Below the pieces are notes generated by a model that was not told where the DNA came from, did not search any database, and was given only the letters and a program-made list of their open reading frames with translations. A DNA stretch of 64,000 nucleotides from assembly GCA_934777435.1 (NCBI GenBank), contig CAKVNK010000001.1, forward strand, positions 1-64,000, given 5' to 3'. Made by a program: the position numbers and the translations under genes. The stretch comes from an uncultured Clostridia bacterium (GTDB lineage Bacteria; Bacillota; Clostridia; Christensenellales; UBA1242). Position 1 is the stretch's first letter; every line of letters starts with the position of its first letter. Shown one piece after another: positions 9,168-17,563 of this stretch.

Positions 9168-10058
9168 TTGAAAAATTGTTCATCAGTGCTTGTGATATAC
9201 AATCCAAACGCTATGCGAGGCAAAGTTAATGAATTTTTGCCACATATACGCGAGCGTTTGTTTTTGCGTTATCCAACTGTGGACACCATTTCAGGTGAAA
9301 GTTGGCAAGATACTGAAGATTTAGCATGCAAAAATGCTGAAAAATATGACATAATTTTATCACTTGGCGGTGATGGAACTTTACATAATGTGATTAATGG
9401 TGTTGCACGTTCAAAACAACATTGTATTGTTGGGGTGTTGCCATTTGGCACATGTAATGATGTTGCACGCACACTTAAAGTTCCACGTGAACTTGAAAAA
9501 GCATTAGATGCGGTTTTGCGTTTAAACACAACCAAGTATGATTTGATGTTTGACGGAGAACAATATATCGGATACACTTTGGCGGGCGGTTATTTAACAG
9601 GTGTGTCATTTAACACCAACCAAAAGTTCAAACGCAAAATGGGTAGATTTGCTTATATTTGTGCAGGGATAAGGAATTTATTTTCATTTAAAGGTTTGCC
9701 TTTCACTTTTAAAGTAGACGGTGAAAGAATACATGGTCAATTTGCTTATGTTATGCTTATGAACGGGCAATCTGCTGGTGGTTTTAACATAAACAAAGGT
9801 GAAGATTTGGCAAATGGAAGAATCAAATTTGTTGCTATCCAAAAAGGCAAGGGGCTGGGTGCTTTTAACTGCTTTGTGCGTTTGTTCACACGTGGCGTAA
9901 ACGCCATACGCAAAAACAAATATGCAATAGTTAGAGATGCTAAATTGGTTGAAATTGAAAACCCTTCAAATGAAGCATTTACCTTGGACGGCGAAAAAGT
10001 TAAATTTTTAACAAAGCAAATTCAAGTTACAACTGAAATTGAAATGATAACAGGCTAA
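9168..10058 (+). CDS. Diacylglycerol kinase-family lipid kinase (DagK/YegS-like)
   Basis: A 296-residue cytoplasmic lipid kinase of the DAGK catalytic family. The nucleotide-binding motif SLGGDGTLHNVING lies near residues 64-77, and GVLPFGTCNDVARTL near 86-100 matches the conserved GTxNDxA loop. The C-terminal domain holds the conserved FTLDGE segment near 268-273. Bacillus DgkB of this family phosphorylates diacylglycerol released during lipoteichoic acid synthesis, returning it to phospholipid synthesis. That role is likely but not proven here. The TTG start directly follows the stop of trhP and has AGAAGGAAA upstream, so the two genes are probably translated from one mRNA. The stop lies inside the terminator stem. 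Confidence 0.85.
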   Translation: MKNCSSVLVIYNPNAMRGKVNEFLPHIRERLFLRYPTVDTISGESWQDTEDLACKNAEKYDIILSLGGDGTLHNVINGVARSKQHCIVGVLPFGTCNDVARTLKVPRELEKALDAVLRLNTTKYDLMFDGEQYIGYTLAGGYLTGVSFNTNQKFKRKMGRFAYICAGIRNLFSFKGLPFTFKVDGERIHGQFAYVMLMNGQSAGGFNINKGEDLANGRIKFVAIQKGKGLGAFNCFVRLFTRGVNAIRKNKYAIVRDAKLVEIENPSNEAFTLDGEKVKFLTKQIQVTTEIEMITG

Positions 10059-10079
10059 CCTATATGGTTGGCCTTTTTT
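10053..10079 (+). terminator. Terminator of the trhP-dagK unit
   Basis: GGCTAACC and GGTTGGCC pair (one G-T) around a short loop, followed by six T. The stop codon of the kinase gene lies in the left arm. The next 217 bases up to feoA hold no supported gene. Confidence 0.85.
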
Positions 10080-10296
10080 GTAAATATCCACCACAAAAGC
10101 ACATTTTTTTTAAAGATGTTTTTTATTTTATGTTTGCACAATATGATAATTTTAAGTGTGATCTAAATTTTATAAGTTTGTTTTTGATAAAAAAAACAAA
10201 TATGTTGGCAGAAGCAGAAGCAAAACAAATTTATTATTTTACACTAAAAATGCTTGTTTCAATCATTTTTAACGTTAAAAATTAATAGTATATTTT

Positions 10297-10524
10297 ATGA
10301 ACTTGTCCCAAGCAAAAATCAACACACCATGTGTGGTTAAATCAGTAGAAGTTAAAGACCAAAGCACCCAAATTCGCCTTATGGAACTAGGGCTGACCGC
10401 TGGCACAAAAATAGTTGTAAAACACAAAAGTGTGTTAAAAAAAACCATGCTGATAAGTTTTGCTTGGTCTTGTTTTACAATCAAAGATAACATTGCCAGC
10501 CAGGTGGAAGTGGAGTATGTTTAG
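10297..10524 (+). CDS. feoA: FeoA, small SH3-like protein of ferrous iron uptake
   Basis: A 75-residue FeoA protein. The family pattern is clear: substitution-tolerant N-terminus, then IRLMELGLTAGTKIVVKHKS (residues 30-49), the hallmark LxExGL-xxG turn of the SH3-like fold. FeoA acts on the cytoplasmic side of the membrane and supports Fe(II) transport by FeoB, probably by touching its G domain. It overlaps feoB by eight bases, as expected for partners made together. No Shine-Dalgarno sequence is visible before the ATG; a TAGTAT lies five bases upstream, so a leaderless transcript is possible, though no good -35 was found. Confidence 0.9.
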   Translation: MNLSQAKINTPCVVKSVEVKDQSTQIRLMELGLTAGTKIVVKHKSVLKKTMLISFAWSCFTIKDNIASQVEVEYV

Positions 10525-12595
10525 CAAAAATTCAAACAAAATCGATTTAGAAAATTCAACACAACAGCCAAAAGAAATTTTGCTTATTGGCAACCCTAAT
10601 GTTGGTAAATCAACATTGTTCAATTCTTTAACACGTGCCCATGAACACACTGGCAATTTTCATGGTGTGACGGTAAGTGAGGCAAAAAAAGTTGTTAAGT
10701 TTGAAGGGCAAAATTATTGTTTTTTTGACTTGCCAGGTATGTATTCTTTTGTGCCTTTCAGCCGTGAAGAAGAAGTTAGCAAAAGCATAGTTTTAAGCAA
10801 AAATTGCACAAGGCTTTTGATTGCTGATGCAAACAGTTTAAGACGTAATTTATATTTGAGTGTGCAAATGATGGAGATGAATTTGCCACATAAAATATTG
10901 ATAAATAATTATGATTATTTTGTAAAGCATGGTAACCAAATTGATGTTAAAAATTTAAGCAAAAAATTAAATATTGATATAGAAATAATTAATGCTAAAA
11001 AACAAAAATTAACAAAAAATTTAATTAATTATTCAATTAATAATATAAATTCAACAGAAAAATTAAACTATTTAACTTTTTTTATAGAAAAAATAAAAAA
11101 TAAATATAATTTGGATAAAAAACAAATAATTTTAGCATTAAATGGTGTTTTTGACGGTTTAAAACAGCCCGAAATTGACTATATTAAAGGGTTTTATCCA
11201 GAAATAATTAAACAAAGATATATTTTTATTGATGATATTTTAAAAAATACAATAAATGTAAAAGAAAATTATATTTATGGTCAAAATAAATTAGATAAAT
11301 TGATTTTAAATCCATTTTTTATGGTTATTTCTTTTATTTTTTTATTTTTTCTGTTTTTTTATTTAATATTTTTTCTTATTGGTCCGATATTAACTGATGC
11401 GTTTATTTTTATATTTAATTTTTCAATCACAAATCCAGTTATAAATTTGCTGACTAATATAACGGATAATGTTTGGATAATTGAATTTTTTTCGTCTGGG
11501 GTGTTTTCGTCCTTTACAACAATTTTAGGATTTTTGCCACAAATTTGTTTGATGTATGTGGTGTTAACAATCTTGGAAGATAGTGGGCTTATTGCGCGCC
11601 TTTGTTATGTGTTTGATGATTTTTTCAGTCGCATTGGACTTAACGGAAAAGTGGTGTATATTTTGCTTTGTGGTTTGGGGTGTAACACACTTGCAACTTT
11701 AACCACACGCAACATAAAAGGCAAGAATTTAAAAACCAAATCAGCGATAATAAACCCATATATAAGTTGTATGGCAAGGTTGCCAATTTACTCAGTTGTG
11801 GCGTCAGCATTTTTTGGTGTTAAATCATTTTGGGTTGTGCTGGGGTTATACTTGTTAGGGCTTATTGTTGCACTTATTATGGCATCAATTTTAAACAAAA
11901 CCATTTTACCAACAGAACAGGGTGAACTGTTGCTTGAATTCCCACCACTTAAACACATTGACATAAAACATTGTTTGCAAACAGTCTTTACAAGTGCGGT
12001 TGATATGTTCCGCCGTTTGTTTTCAGTTGTGCTTTCAGTTGGTGTGATTGTTTGGATTTTAACCCACACTCAATTTTCACTTAAATACACGCAAGACATA
12101 ACAAACAGCATTGCATACCTTGTGGCTGATAAAGTATCTTTTATCTTTGCACCGATAGGTTTAAATTCAGCAGGCATTGTTTGTGCGTTGTTTGTTGGTA
12201 TTTTGGCAAAAGAATTGGTTGTTAGCACATTTTCAATTTGCAACAATGTTTTAACACGTTCAGCACTTATCACAAGTTTAGCAACGGCAACAAATGTTAT
12301 ACATTTTTCACCAGCCAGTGCAGTGGCGTTTCTAATCTTTTCATTGTTATATTGCCCATGTGCAAGTAACATTGCAGTTTTAAAAGCGGAAACTGACAAA
12401 TTCTACACAGTGTTTGCAATTATCAGTCAATTTGCAATCGCTTATGTTTTAGCGTTTGTGGCATATCAGTCAATCAGCCGTGGAGTATGGGTTGGCTTAA
12501 TATTGATGTTGGTGTTAACAATTATCACCTTTGCAATTTTTAAAACAAAAAAAATCAAACAGGCTGGCTGTTTGACTTGTGATAAATGTGGCTAG
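10517..12595 (+). CDS. feoB: Ferrous iron transport protein B
   Basis: FeoB is the inner-membrane Fe(II) transporter with a cytoplasmic GTPase domain. Of 692 residues, G1 GNPNVGKST is near 25-33, G3 DLPGMYSF near 71-78 and G4 NNYD near 131. A GDI-like helical domain follows, then about ten membrane segments from residue 270 onward with the Gate motifs GLGCNTLATLTTR and LPIYSVVASAFFG. The C-terminal tail ends in a CLTCDKCG cysteine pair cluster common in FeoB of anaerobes. The start is ATG 10517, preceded by AGGTGG and overlapping the end of feoA. The stretch from about 10910 to 11400, covering the GDI-like domain and first membrane helix, is much more AT-rich and uses AAT, ATA and TTA codons heavily, unlike the rest of the gene. 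Iron control (a Fur box) could not be recognised upstream. Confidence 0.93.
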   Translation: MFSKNSNKIDLENSTQQPKEILLIGNPNVGKSTLFNSLTRAHEHTGNFHGVTVSEAKKVVKFEGQNYCFFDLPGMYSFVPFSREEEVSKSIVLSKNCTRLLIADANSLRRNLYLSVQMMEMNLPHKILINNYDYFVKHGNQIDVKNLSKKLNIDIEIINAKKQKLTKNLINYSINNINSTEKLNYLTFFIEKIKNKYNLDKKQIILALNGVFDGLKQPEIDYIKGFYPEIIKQRYIFIDDILKNTINVKENYIYGQNKLDKLILNPFFMVISFIFLFFLFFYLIFFLIGPILTDAFIFIFNFSITNPVINLLTNITDNVWIIEFFSSGVFSSFTTILGFLPQICLMYVVLTILEDSGLIARLCYVFDDFFSRIGLNGKVVYILLCGLGCNTLATLTTRNIKGKNLKTKSAIINPYISCMARLPIYSVVASAFFGVKSFWVVLGLYLLGLIVALIMASILNKTILPTEQGELLLEFPPLKHIDIKHCLQTVFTSAVDMFRRLFSVVLSVGVIVWILTHTQFSLKYTQDITNSIAYLVADKVSFIFAPIGLNSAGIVCALFVGILAKELVVSTFSICNNVLTRSALITSLATATNVIHFSPASAVAFLIFSLLYCPCASNIAVLKAETDKFYTVFAIISQFAIAYVLAFVAYQSISRGVWVGLILMLVLTIITFAIFKTKKIKQAGCLTCDKCG

Positions 12596-12670
12596 TTTAA
12601 TTTGATGATGATCGGTTGTTCCATGTTGTTTTCGGTTTGACATACATCATTTTACTAACTTTGAGTGCTA

Positions 12671-12928
12671 TTAGATAACGTTTTCAGCACTATCTTCTTT
12701 AACGCTAACTTTTGCTAAAAACTTGTTGTTTAGTTTTTCATATTTTTCAATCAACTTGATTAATGATGAATCTTTGTAAGAAACATTTAAAATTGATTGG
12801 TAAACTTCAAAAAATCTTTCATAATTCCTTTGCCAACGTGAGATTGGGGTATCAAAACGTTCAAGTTTTTTATATAAATCATGATAATATGATAATTTTG
12901 TTTTATACATTTCTGCAAGTTTGGTCAT
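12671..12928 (-). CDS. Unknown small protein, second gene of a two-gene operon
   Basis: I do not recognise this 85-residue protein. It is rich in Lys, Tyr, Glu and Leu, predicted mostly alpha-helical, with many aromatic residues in the first half (LSYYHDLYKKLERF) and a charged second half. There is no signal peptide, membrane segment or cysteine motif. A good ribosome-binding site, AGGAGAATTATT, precedes the ATG, which supports it as a real gene. It follows the 90-residue gene by 17 bases on the same strand. The two helical small proteins could form a complex, toxin-antitoxin pairs being one possibility, but nothing in the sequence shows this. Confidence 0.65.
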   Translation of the reverse strand: MTKLAEMYKTKLSYYHDLYKKLERFDTPISRWQRNYERFFEVYQSILNVSYKDSSLIKLIEKYEKLNNKFLAKVSVKEDSAENVI

Positions 12929-12945
12929 AATAATTCTCCTTTTAA

Positions 12946-13218
12946 TTAAACATGTTTTTCATTATTAGATTTTGCAAGATAATATGGGTCATTAGTGGCT
13001 AAAACATTTTTTATGTAGTCATAAGCAAAAGAGTCACGATAATCCAAATTCAAACTGTCGAAGTATTGTTTAATTTCTTCAATCAGTTTATATGCACGGT
13101 TAAAATATTCATCATCAGATATTTCCGCATTAAATATCACAATGAATTTTTCAACATAAGCATGTTCTTGTTCCACAACTTCTGGGTGGTTAAATTCATA
13201 ATCTTTCATGTTAAGCAT
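12946..13218 (-). CDS. Unknown small acidic protein, first gene of a two-gene operon
   Basis: A 90-residue acidic protein, rich in Glu, Asp and Tyr and probably helical, without recognisable domain. Transcription on the minus strand is well supported: TTGACA, 17 bases, TATATT, then six bases to the ATG at 13218. This start is therefore leaderless, beginning MLNMKDYEF; the second Met six bases on is less likely. The promoter lies about 100 bases from that of der, which is read the other way. The following gene has an SD sequence, so only the first cistron depends on leaderless initiation. Function unknown. Confidence 0.65.
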   Translation of the reverse strand: MLNMKDYEFNHPEVVEQEHAYVEKFIVIFNAEISDDEYFNRAYKLIEEIKQYFDSLNLDYRDSFAYDYIKNVLATNDPYYLAKSNNEKHV

Positions 13219-13224
13219 GCTTAT

Positions 13225-13253
13225 AATATAGCACCAACTGATTATTTTGTCAA
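13225..13253 (-). promoter_or_regulatory. Leaderless-type promoter of the two-gene small-protein operon
   Basis: On the minus strand TTGACA (13253-13248), a 17-base spacer and TATATT (13230-13225) end six bases before the ATG. There is no Shine-Dalgarno sequence. Confidence 0.7.
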
Positions 13254-13316
13254 CACTGGCAATAAAGGCTCATTATTTAGTTTTTTGCTTAAATGATAAA
13301 AAGATTAAATAAAACA

Positions 13317-13345
13317 TTGAAAATTAATTTAAAATATGATAAACT
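13317..13345 (+). promoter_or_regulatory. Leaderless-type promoter of der
   Basis: TTGAAA (13317-13322), a 17-base spacer and TAAACT (13340-13345) are followed by seven bases and the ATG at 13353, with no Shine-Dalgarno sequence. Confidence 0.65.
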
Positions 13346-13352
13346 AAATCTT

Positions 13353-14669
13353 ATGAAAAAACCACTTGTAGCAATAGTTGGCAAACCAAATGTGGGTAAA
13401 TCTACATTTTTTAACAAAATTGCCGGCAGTAAAATTAGTATAGTTGAAGATGTCCCAGGCGTTACTAGGGATAGGATTTTTGCCAACGCTGAATGGTGTG
13501 GCTATCAATTTCAAGTTGTGGATACTGGTGGTTTGGATTTTAACAAAGAAGATGAAATAAACAAACGCATTATTGAACAAGCAAATTTGGCAATCGATTT
13601 GGCAGATGTTATCATTTTGTTTGTGGACGGCAAACAAGGCATAACCCATGACGATATTGAAGTTGCAAATCATTTGCGTAGGGCAAAAGCACCAAAATTG
13701 TTGGCTGTTAACAAATTGGATAATAACGAAGTTGAAAAGACTTATGAATTTTATGAACTTGGCCTTGGTGACCCTATCGCAATTTCAGCCGAACAAGGCA
13801 AAGGTATTGGCGATTTGTTGGACGAAGTTGTTAAATATTTACGCCGTACTGAAAAAGACGAAGATGAATCAACGGTTAAAATTGCTTTGGTTGGCAAACC
13901 AAACGCTGGTAAATCAAGTATAACCAACCGCTTGTTGGGTGAAGATAGGGTGGTTGTTAGTTCGGTTGCAGGCACAACACGTGATGCGATTGATAGTCCT
14001 TTTAGATGGAATAACAAAGATTATTGTTTGATTGATACGGCAGGGTTAAGGCGTAAATCTAAAATAGAGCCAGATAGCATTGAAAGGTATAGTGTTATCC
14101 GTAGCCTTAATGCTATTGAACGTGCAGATGTTGTGGTTGTTGTGTTAGACGCAAGTGAAGGCATAACAGAACAAGACGTTCGTATTTTGGGCTTGGTTCA
14201 TGAACAAGGCAAACCAAGTGTGATTGTTGTTAATAAATGGGATTTAATTGAAAACAGTGCAGAGCAACGCAAAGCATTTGAAAAACAATTTGAAACAGAT
14301 TTGGCATTTATGAAATACTACGTGACACTTTATGTTTCATGTGCAACAGGGCAACGCATTGGTCAAATTATGGAAAAAGTTGACTATGCGCTTTCTAATG
14401 CAAGGCGTGAAATTCCTATGGCACTTTTCAACAATGTACTTACAAACGCAATCAGTGCAACCGAACCACCAAGCAAACATGGTAAACGCCTTAAAATTAT
14501 TTTTGGCAAACAAGTTGCAACCTGTCCGCCAACTTTTGAAATTTATTGCAATAATGCCGATTTGGTTGAAAACGCATACATTAGATATATTGAAAACAAC
14601 CTTCGCCGTGCATTTGACTTTAATGGCACTCCTATAAAAGTTGTATTTAAAAATAAAAATGATAATTAA
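13353..14669 (+). CDS. der: GTPase Der (EngA), ribosome assembly
   Basis: Der is an essential bacterial GTPase with two G domains in tandem that binds the 50S subunit late in assembly. Of 438 residues, the first G domain starts at the N-terminus (G1 GKPNVGKST near 10-18, DTGG, NKLD), the second near residue 180 (GKPNAGKSS, DTAGLRRKSK, NKWD), and a KH-like domain closes the protein. Length matches the family. The frame extends back to 13293, but the promoter lies inside that stretch and the family N-terminus MKKPLVAIVG matches ATG 13353. No SD is present, so translation is predicted to be leaderless. A large hairpin downstream ends the unit. Confidence 0.95.
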   Translation: MKKPLVAIVGKPNVGKSTFFNKIAGSKISIVEDVPGVTRDRIFANAEWCGYQFQVVDTGGLDFNKEDEINKRIIEQANLAIDLADVIILFVDGKQGITHDDIEVANHLRRAKAPKLLAVNKLDNNEVEKTYEFYELGLGDPIAISAEQGKGIGDLLDEVVKYLRRTEKDEDESTVKIALVGKPNAGKSSITNRLLGEDRVVVSSVAGTTRDAIDSPFRWNNKDYCLIDTAGLRRKSKIEPDSIERYSVIRSLNAIERADVVVVVLDASEGITEQDVRILGLVHEQGKPSVIVVNKWDLIENSAEQRKAFEKQFETDLAFMKYYVTLYVSCATGQRIGQIMEKVDYALSNARREIPMALFNNVLTNAISATEPPSKHGKRLKIIFGKQVATCPPTFEIYCNNADLVENAYIRYIENNLRRAFDFNGTPIKVVFKNKNDN

Positions 14670-14828
14670 AGGCGAATAGTTTAAATCTGGCTACTTAAAA
14701 CAGTAAAAAATGGGACTTTTAATTTAAAGGCAAAATTTGCTTTTATATGCGTTAGATAATGCAAATTTGTGGCTTTTTAATACTGCTAGTTTTGGCAAAA
14801 ATATTGGAATAAAAAACTAAAAAAATAT

Positions 14829-14902
14829 TCAATAAGCAAGATGATGAAGAAAATTATTAAATTATTTTTATAAATTTCTATCATTGCTTGCTTATTTTTT
14901 TT
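14829..14902 (+). terminator. Large hairpin with T-run after der
   Basis: AATAAGCAAG pairs with CTTGCTTATT around a long AT-rich loop, followed by a T-run of about nine. The right arm contains the TTGCTT -35 box of the plsY promoter. The 160 bases before the hairpin hold nothing recognised. Confidence 0.65.
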
Positions 14903-14916
14903 TAAGATGATAATAT
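14888..14916 (+). promoter_or_regulatory. Leaderless-type promoter of plsY
   Basis: TTGCTT (14888-14893), a 17-base spacer and TAATAT (14911-14916) are followed by six bases and the ATG at 14923. There is no Shine-Dalgarno sequence. Confidence 0.6.
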
Positions 14917-14922
14917 ACTTCT

Positions 14923-15663
14923 ATGAAGTATCTTTATTTTTCAATTTTGGCAATAGTGTGCTATTTTATTGGCAATATTACATGGGCACGTGTAGTTGCA
15001 AAGGCTAAACATGATGATATAACAAAACACGGCAGTGGTAACCCTGGAACACTCAATAGTTGGCGTTTTTATGGCTTTTGGCCAGGGGTAATCACCTTTG
15101 TGCTTGATATGCTCAAAGGCTTGGTTTGTGCTTTGGGTGGCTATTGGATATTTAAATATTGTGGTTTAAATGCCGAAGTTGCACTATATGTGGGCGGTTT
15201 TGCTTGCGTGTTGGGGCATATCTTCCCAGTGTTGTTTAAATTTAAAGGTGGCAAAGGCATTGCAACTTCTATTGGCGTGTTCTTTGTTGCAAACTGGTGG
15301 GTAACACTCATTTGCTTTGTGGCTATGATTGTTAGCATGTTGTTTATTAAATACGCTTCAATTTGCACCTTGCTTGAAATAATTGTTCTTTCAGTTGTTG
15401 AAATTTGCCTTGTTAACCCAGCAAATTGGGTAAATTATATTTTGATTTGTGGCATTTTGTTCCTTGTTTTGTTGGCTCATCGTGCTAATATCAAGCGTTT
15501 ATTTACTGGTAAAGAGAACAAAACAGAATTGCTTGCAATGCTTAAAAAAATCGGTAAAAAGAAAACAGAACCAGCAACTGAAGTTCAGTCAAATGGTAAA
15601 AATGTTGGTGAACAACAATCCGAGCAAACACAAGATAATGAAAGTAAAGAATCAACTAAATAA
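14923..15663 (+). CDS. plsY: Glycerol-3-phosphate acyltransferase PlsY
   Basis: PlsY is a polytopic membrane enzyme that moves the acyl group from acyl-phosphate to glycerol-3-phosphate, the first step of phospholipid synthesis. Motifs are clear: GSGNPGTLNSWR near residues 37-48 (motif 1), the loop around DMLKG near 64-68, and FKGGKGIATSIG near 106-117 (motif 2). Five to six membrane segments cover residues 1-190. The protein has 246 residues, some 45 more than usual; the excess is a Lys/Glu/Gln-rich hydrophilic C-terminal tail of no known function. The promoter is leaderless-type. Der and PlsY are also neighbours in other Bacillota. Confidence 0.93.
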   Translation: MKYLYFSILAIVCYFIGNITWARVVAKAKHDDITKHGSGNPGTLNSWRFYGFWPGVITFVLDMLKGLVCALGGYWIFKYCGLNAEVALYVGGFACVLGHIFPVLFKFKGGKGIATSIGVFFVANWWVTLICFVAMIVSMLFIKYASICTLLEIIVLSVVEICLVNPANWVNYILICGILFLVLLAHRANIKRLFTGKENKTELLAMLKKIGKKKTEPATEVQSNGKNVGEQQSEQTQDNESKESTK

Positions 15664-15762
15664 GAGTGCTTATGTTGTGCAGTTATGGTGTTGATATGTT
15701 ATATCTTCCGCTAAATTGAAATTAAGGCTTAAAACACATTGAATAGTTTATACTGATAACAA

Positions 15763-15788
15763 AAAAAACCGCAGATGGTGCGGTTTTT
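15763..15788. terminator. Bidirectional terminator between plsY and the convergent unknown gene
   Basis: AACCGC and GCGGTT form the stem core, flanked by A-run on the left and T-run on the right, so it can stop transcription from both sides. Confidence 0.85.
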
Positions 15789-15814
15789 TGTTAGTTTTTA
15801 CTTATTGGTGTTGG

Positions 15815-16192
15815 TTAGTTAATTGTTTTATCTTCTTCGTTTTCGGCAGTGTTAGGAATAAAACCTGTTTTCTTTAAATATTCAATATAACGATAGTCAC
15901 CTCTCACTGTTGAAGCAGCTTTTTTGTTATGATAATCACAGAATTCATAAAAATATTTTTTGTCATGTTCAAAAATGTATTTTATCCATTCTTTTAAAAT
16001 ACCTTTAACTTCATCACATTTTATGTTGTAGTGTTCAAATTCAATTTTGCAAACATGTCTGCCAGTATTTTTATCCACACAGTTAGCGGTTAAAAAACAA
16101 TCTGGTTTGCTGTAAACCTCAGCATCTAAATTAAGGCTTTCAATAAAACCAAGCACTGTTATAATTGGTGGGAAAACTTTTTTCTTACTCAT
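15815..16192 (-). CDS. Unknown 125-residue protein
   Basis: I do not recognise this protein. It has 125 residues, begins MSKKKVFPPIITVLGF, and contains five cysteines and several Tyr/Phe-rich stretches (KKYFYEFCDY near 85-94), with an acidic tail. There is no signal peptide or clear membrane segment. AAAGGAG six bases before the ATG at 16192 marks the start; the frame extends seven codons further but without support. It stands alone between plsY (convergent) and tatD (divergent). The 250 bases upstream contain only AT-rich DNA and the tatD promoter. Confidence 0.65.
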   Translation of the reverse strand: MSKKKVFPPIITVLGFIESLNLDAEVYSKPDCFLTANCVDKNTGRHVCKIEFEHYNIKCDEVKGILKEWIKYIFEHDKKYFYEFCDYHNKKAASTVRGDYRYIEYLKKTGFIPNTAENEEDKTIN

Positions 16193-16394
16193 AAAAACTC
16201 CTTTATTGCACAAACACGTTTTAAATATGTTATTTGTAAAATTTTGTTTTGGATATACTAATTGCAGGTTATGTTTTTGTTTTACAAATAGACCTTATTT
16301 TATGATATTTTTGCAATCTAAACGCTATGCACAGTTTAATTATTTTCAATTTACCATATATTTGGGTTTTAGTCAATAGGTAGGGTAAAAATCG

Positions 16395-16423
16395 TTGTCA
16401 AAAAAGAACCAAAATGGTAAAAT
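16395..16423 (+). promoter_or_regulatory. Promoter of tatD
   Basis: TTGTCA (16395-16400), a 17-base spacer and TAAAAT (16418-16423). The predicted leader of about 15 bases carries AAAGGA seven bases before the ATG, in contrast to the leaderless genes nearby. Confidence 0.65.
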
Positions 16424-16444
16424 TTGTTCAGTAAAGGATAAATT

Positions 16445-17242
16445 ATGATAGATATACATTGTCACTTAAATGATGAGCAATATAATGGCGAAGTTGATAA
16501 AATCGTCAACAATTTTTTGACCGCTGGTGTAAGTAAAGTTGTTTGTGCTAGCAGTGATTTGCAATCAAGCCAATTAGCAGAACAAATTGCAGATAAATAT
16601 GATTGCGTGTATTTTGCAGCAGGCGTGCATCCAGACGAAGCAGAAAGTTATGATGAAACTGCTTTGGAACATTTTATTAGGGAAGCGTTGCCAAAACATA
16701 AATTGGTAGCGGTTGGCGAAATAGGGCTAGATTATTTTGAACGTGAATTAACAGATTCAAATGGAAAACCTATTCATAAGGATAGAGAAAAACAAAAGCA
16801 AGTTTTTGAGGCTCAAATCAGGCTTGCGAATAAATACGGCTTGCCAGTGGTGATTCATTGCCGTGAAGCATATGGTGATACTTTGCAAATTTTAAAACAA
16901 ACCACACCAAAATTTGGCTTTGAATTTCATTGTTATAGTGGCAGTTTGGAGTATGCACGTGAATTAATTGATCTTGGAGGTAAACTTTCATTTACAGGCA
17001 ATGTAACATTTGAAAATTCAAAAAATATACAAAATGTGGCTGCAAATTTGCCTATTGAAACAATAATGTTTGAAACTGACAGCCCATATTTAACTCCGGT
17101 CCCAAATCGTGGCAAACGCAACGAGCCGATGTACGTAAAAGATGTGCTTAACTTTGTGGCAGATTTACGTGGCATATCTGCCAAAGAACTTGAATTTATT
17201 TCAGATGTCAACGCCCAAAACTTCTTTAAATTTGAAATGTAA
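16445..17242 (+). CDS. tatD: TatD family metal-dependent DNase
   Basis: A 265-residue TIM-barrel hydrolase of the TatD family, cytoplasmic 3'-to-5' exonucleases/deoxyribonucleases thought to act in DNA repair or degradation. The metal-binding HCH motif is at residues 4-6 (MIDIHCHLND), the conserved glutamate is in VGEIGLDY near 95-102, the histidines in VVIHCREA near 136-143 and FHCYSG near 161-166, and the aspartate in ETDSPYLTP near 213-221. Length is normal. It has its own promoter and terminator. In many Bacillota tatD follows metG, which is not the case here. Confidence 0.92.
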   Translation: MIDIHCHLNDEQYNGEVDKIVNNFLTAGVSKVVCASSDLQSSQLAEQIADKYDCVYFAAGVHPDEAESYDETALEHFIREALPKHKLVAVGEIGLDYFERELTDSNGKPIHKDREKQKQVFEAQIRLANKYGLPVVIHCREAYGDTLQILKQTTPKFGFEFHCYSGSLEYARELIDLGGKLSFTGNVTFENSKNIQNVAANLPIETIMFETDSPYLTPVPNRGKRNEPMYVKDVLNFVADLRGISAKELEFISDVNAQNFFKFEM

Positions 17243-17252
17243 GATATAAAAT

Positions 17253-17296
17253 AAACACAGCACATAGCCTTTTATAGTGGTTTGCTGTGTTTTTTA
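17253..17296 (+). terminator. Terminator of tatD
   Basis: AACACAGCA and TGCTGTGTT form a nine-base-pair stem followed by T residues. Confidence 0.8.
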
Positions 17297-17439
17297 GTTC
17301 GCCAATACCAAAAAATTTACATAAAAAACGTAATAATTTTAAAATTTGGTTTTGACAGCGTCACAAACTGCATTTTTGTTAAATTGTGCGTTTTACTTAC
17401 AATTTTAACTTAAATTTGTTTGTTCCTTAACCCTTCTGC

Positions 17440-17476
17440 AAACAAGTTGCGGTGGGTACCCAACGCCAGTTTGTCA
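17440..17476. repeat. Extended inverted repeat around TGGGTACCCA
   Basis: A perfect ten-base palindrome TGGGTACCCA (17453-17462) is flanked by GCG and CGC and, further out, by loosely complementary arms. It is unusually GC-rich for this intergenic DNA and lies about 75 bases before the rnpB promoter. It has no T-run. It could be a protein-binding site or a remnant; its role is unknown. Confidence 0.45.
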
Positions 17477-17529
17477 ATTAAATTTCACAAAATAATGCAA
17501 GAAAGTTAATATTTTTTTAAAATTTGGTA

Positions 17530-17557
17530 TTGACAAACTGGTAAAATGCGGTATAAT
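17530..17557 (+). promoter_or_regulatory. Promoter of rnpB
   Basis: TTGACA (17530-17535), a 16-base spacer and a perfect TATAAT (17552-17557), placing the start of transcription at about 17564, where the RNA begins. Confidence 0.8.
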
Positions 17558-17563
17558 GTTGTC

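Noticed and set aside
10064..10285. 73-residue open frame between dagK and feoA
   Set aside because: It begins inside the dagK terminator, has no ribosome-binding site, and its composition matches translated AT-rich intergenic DNA.
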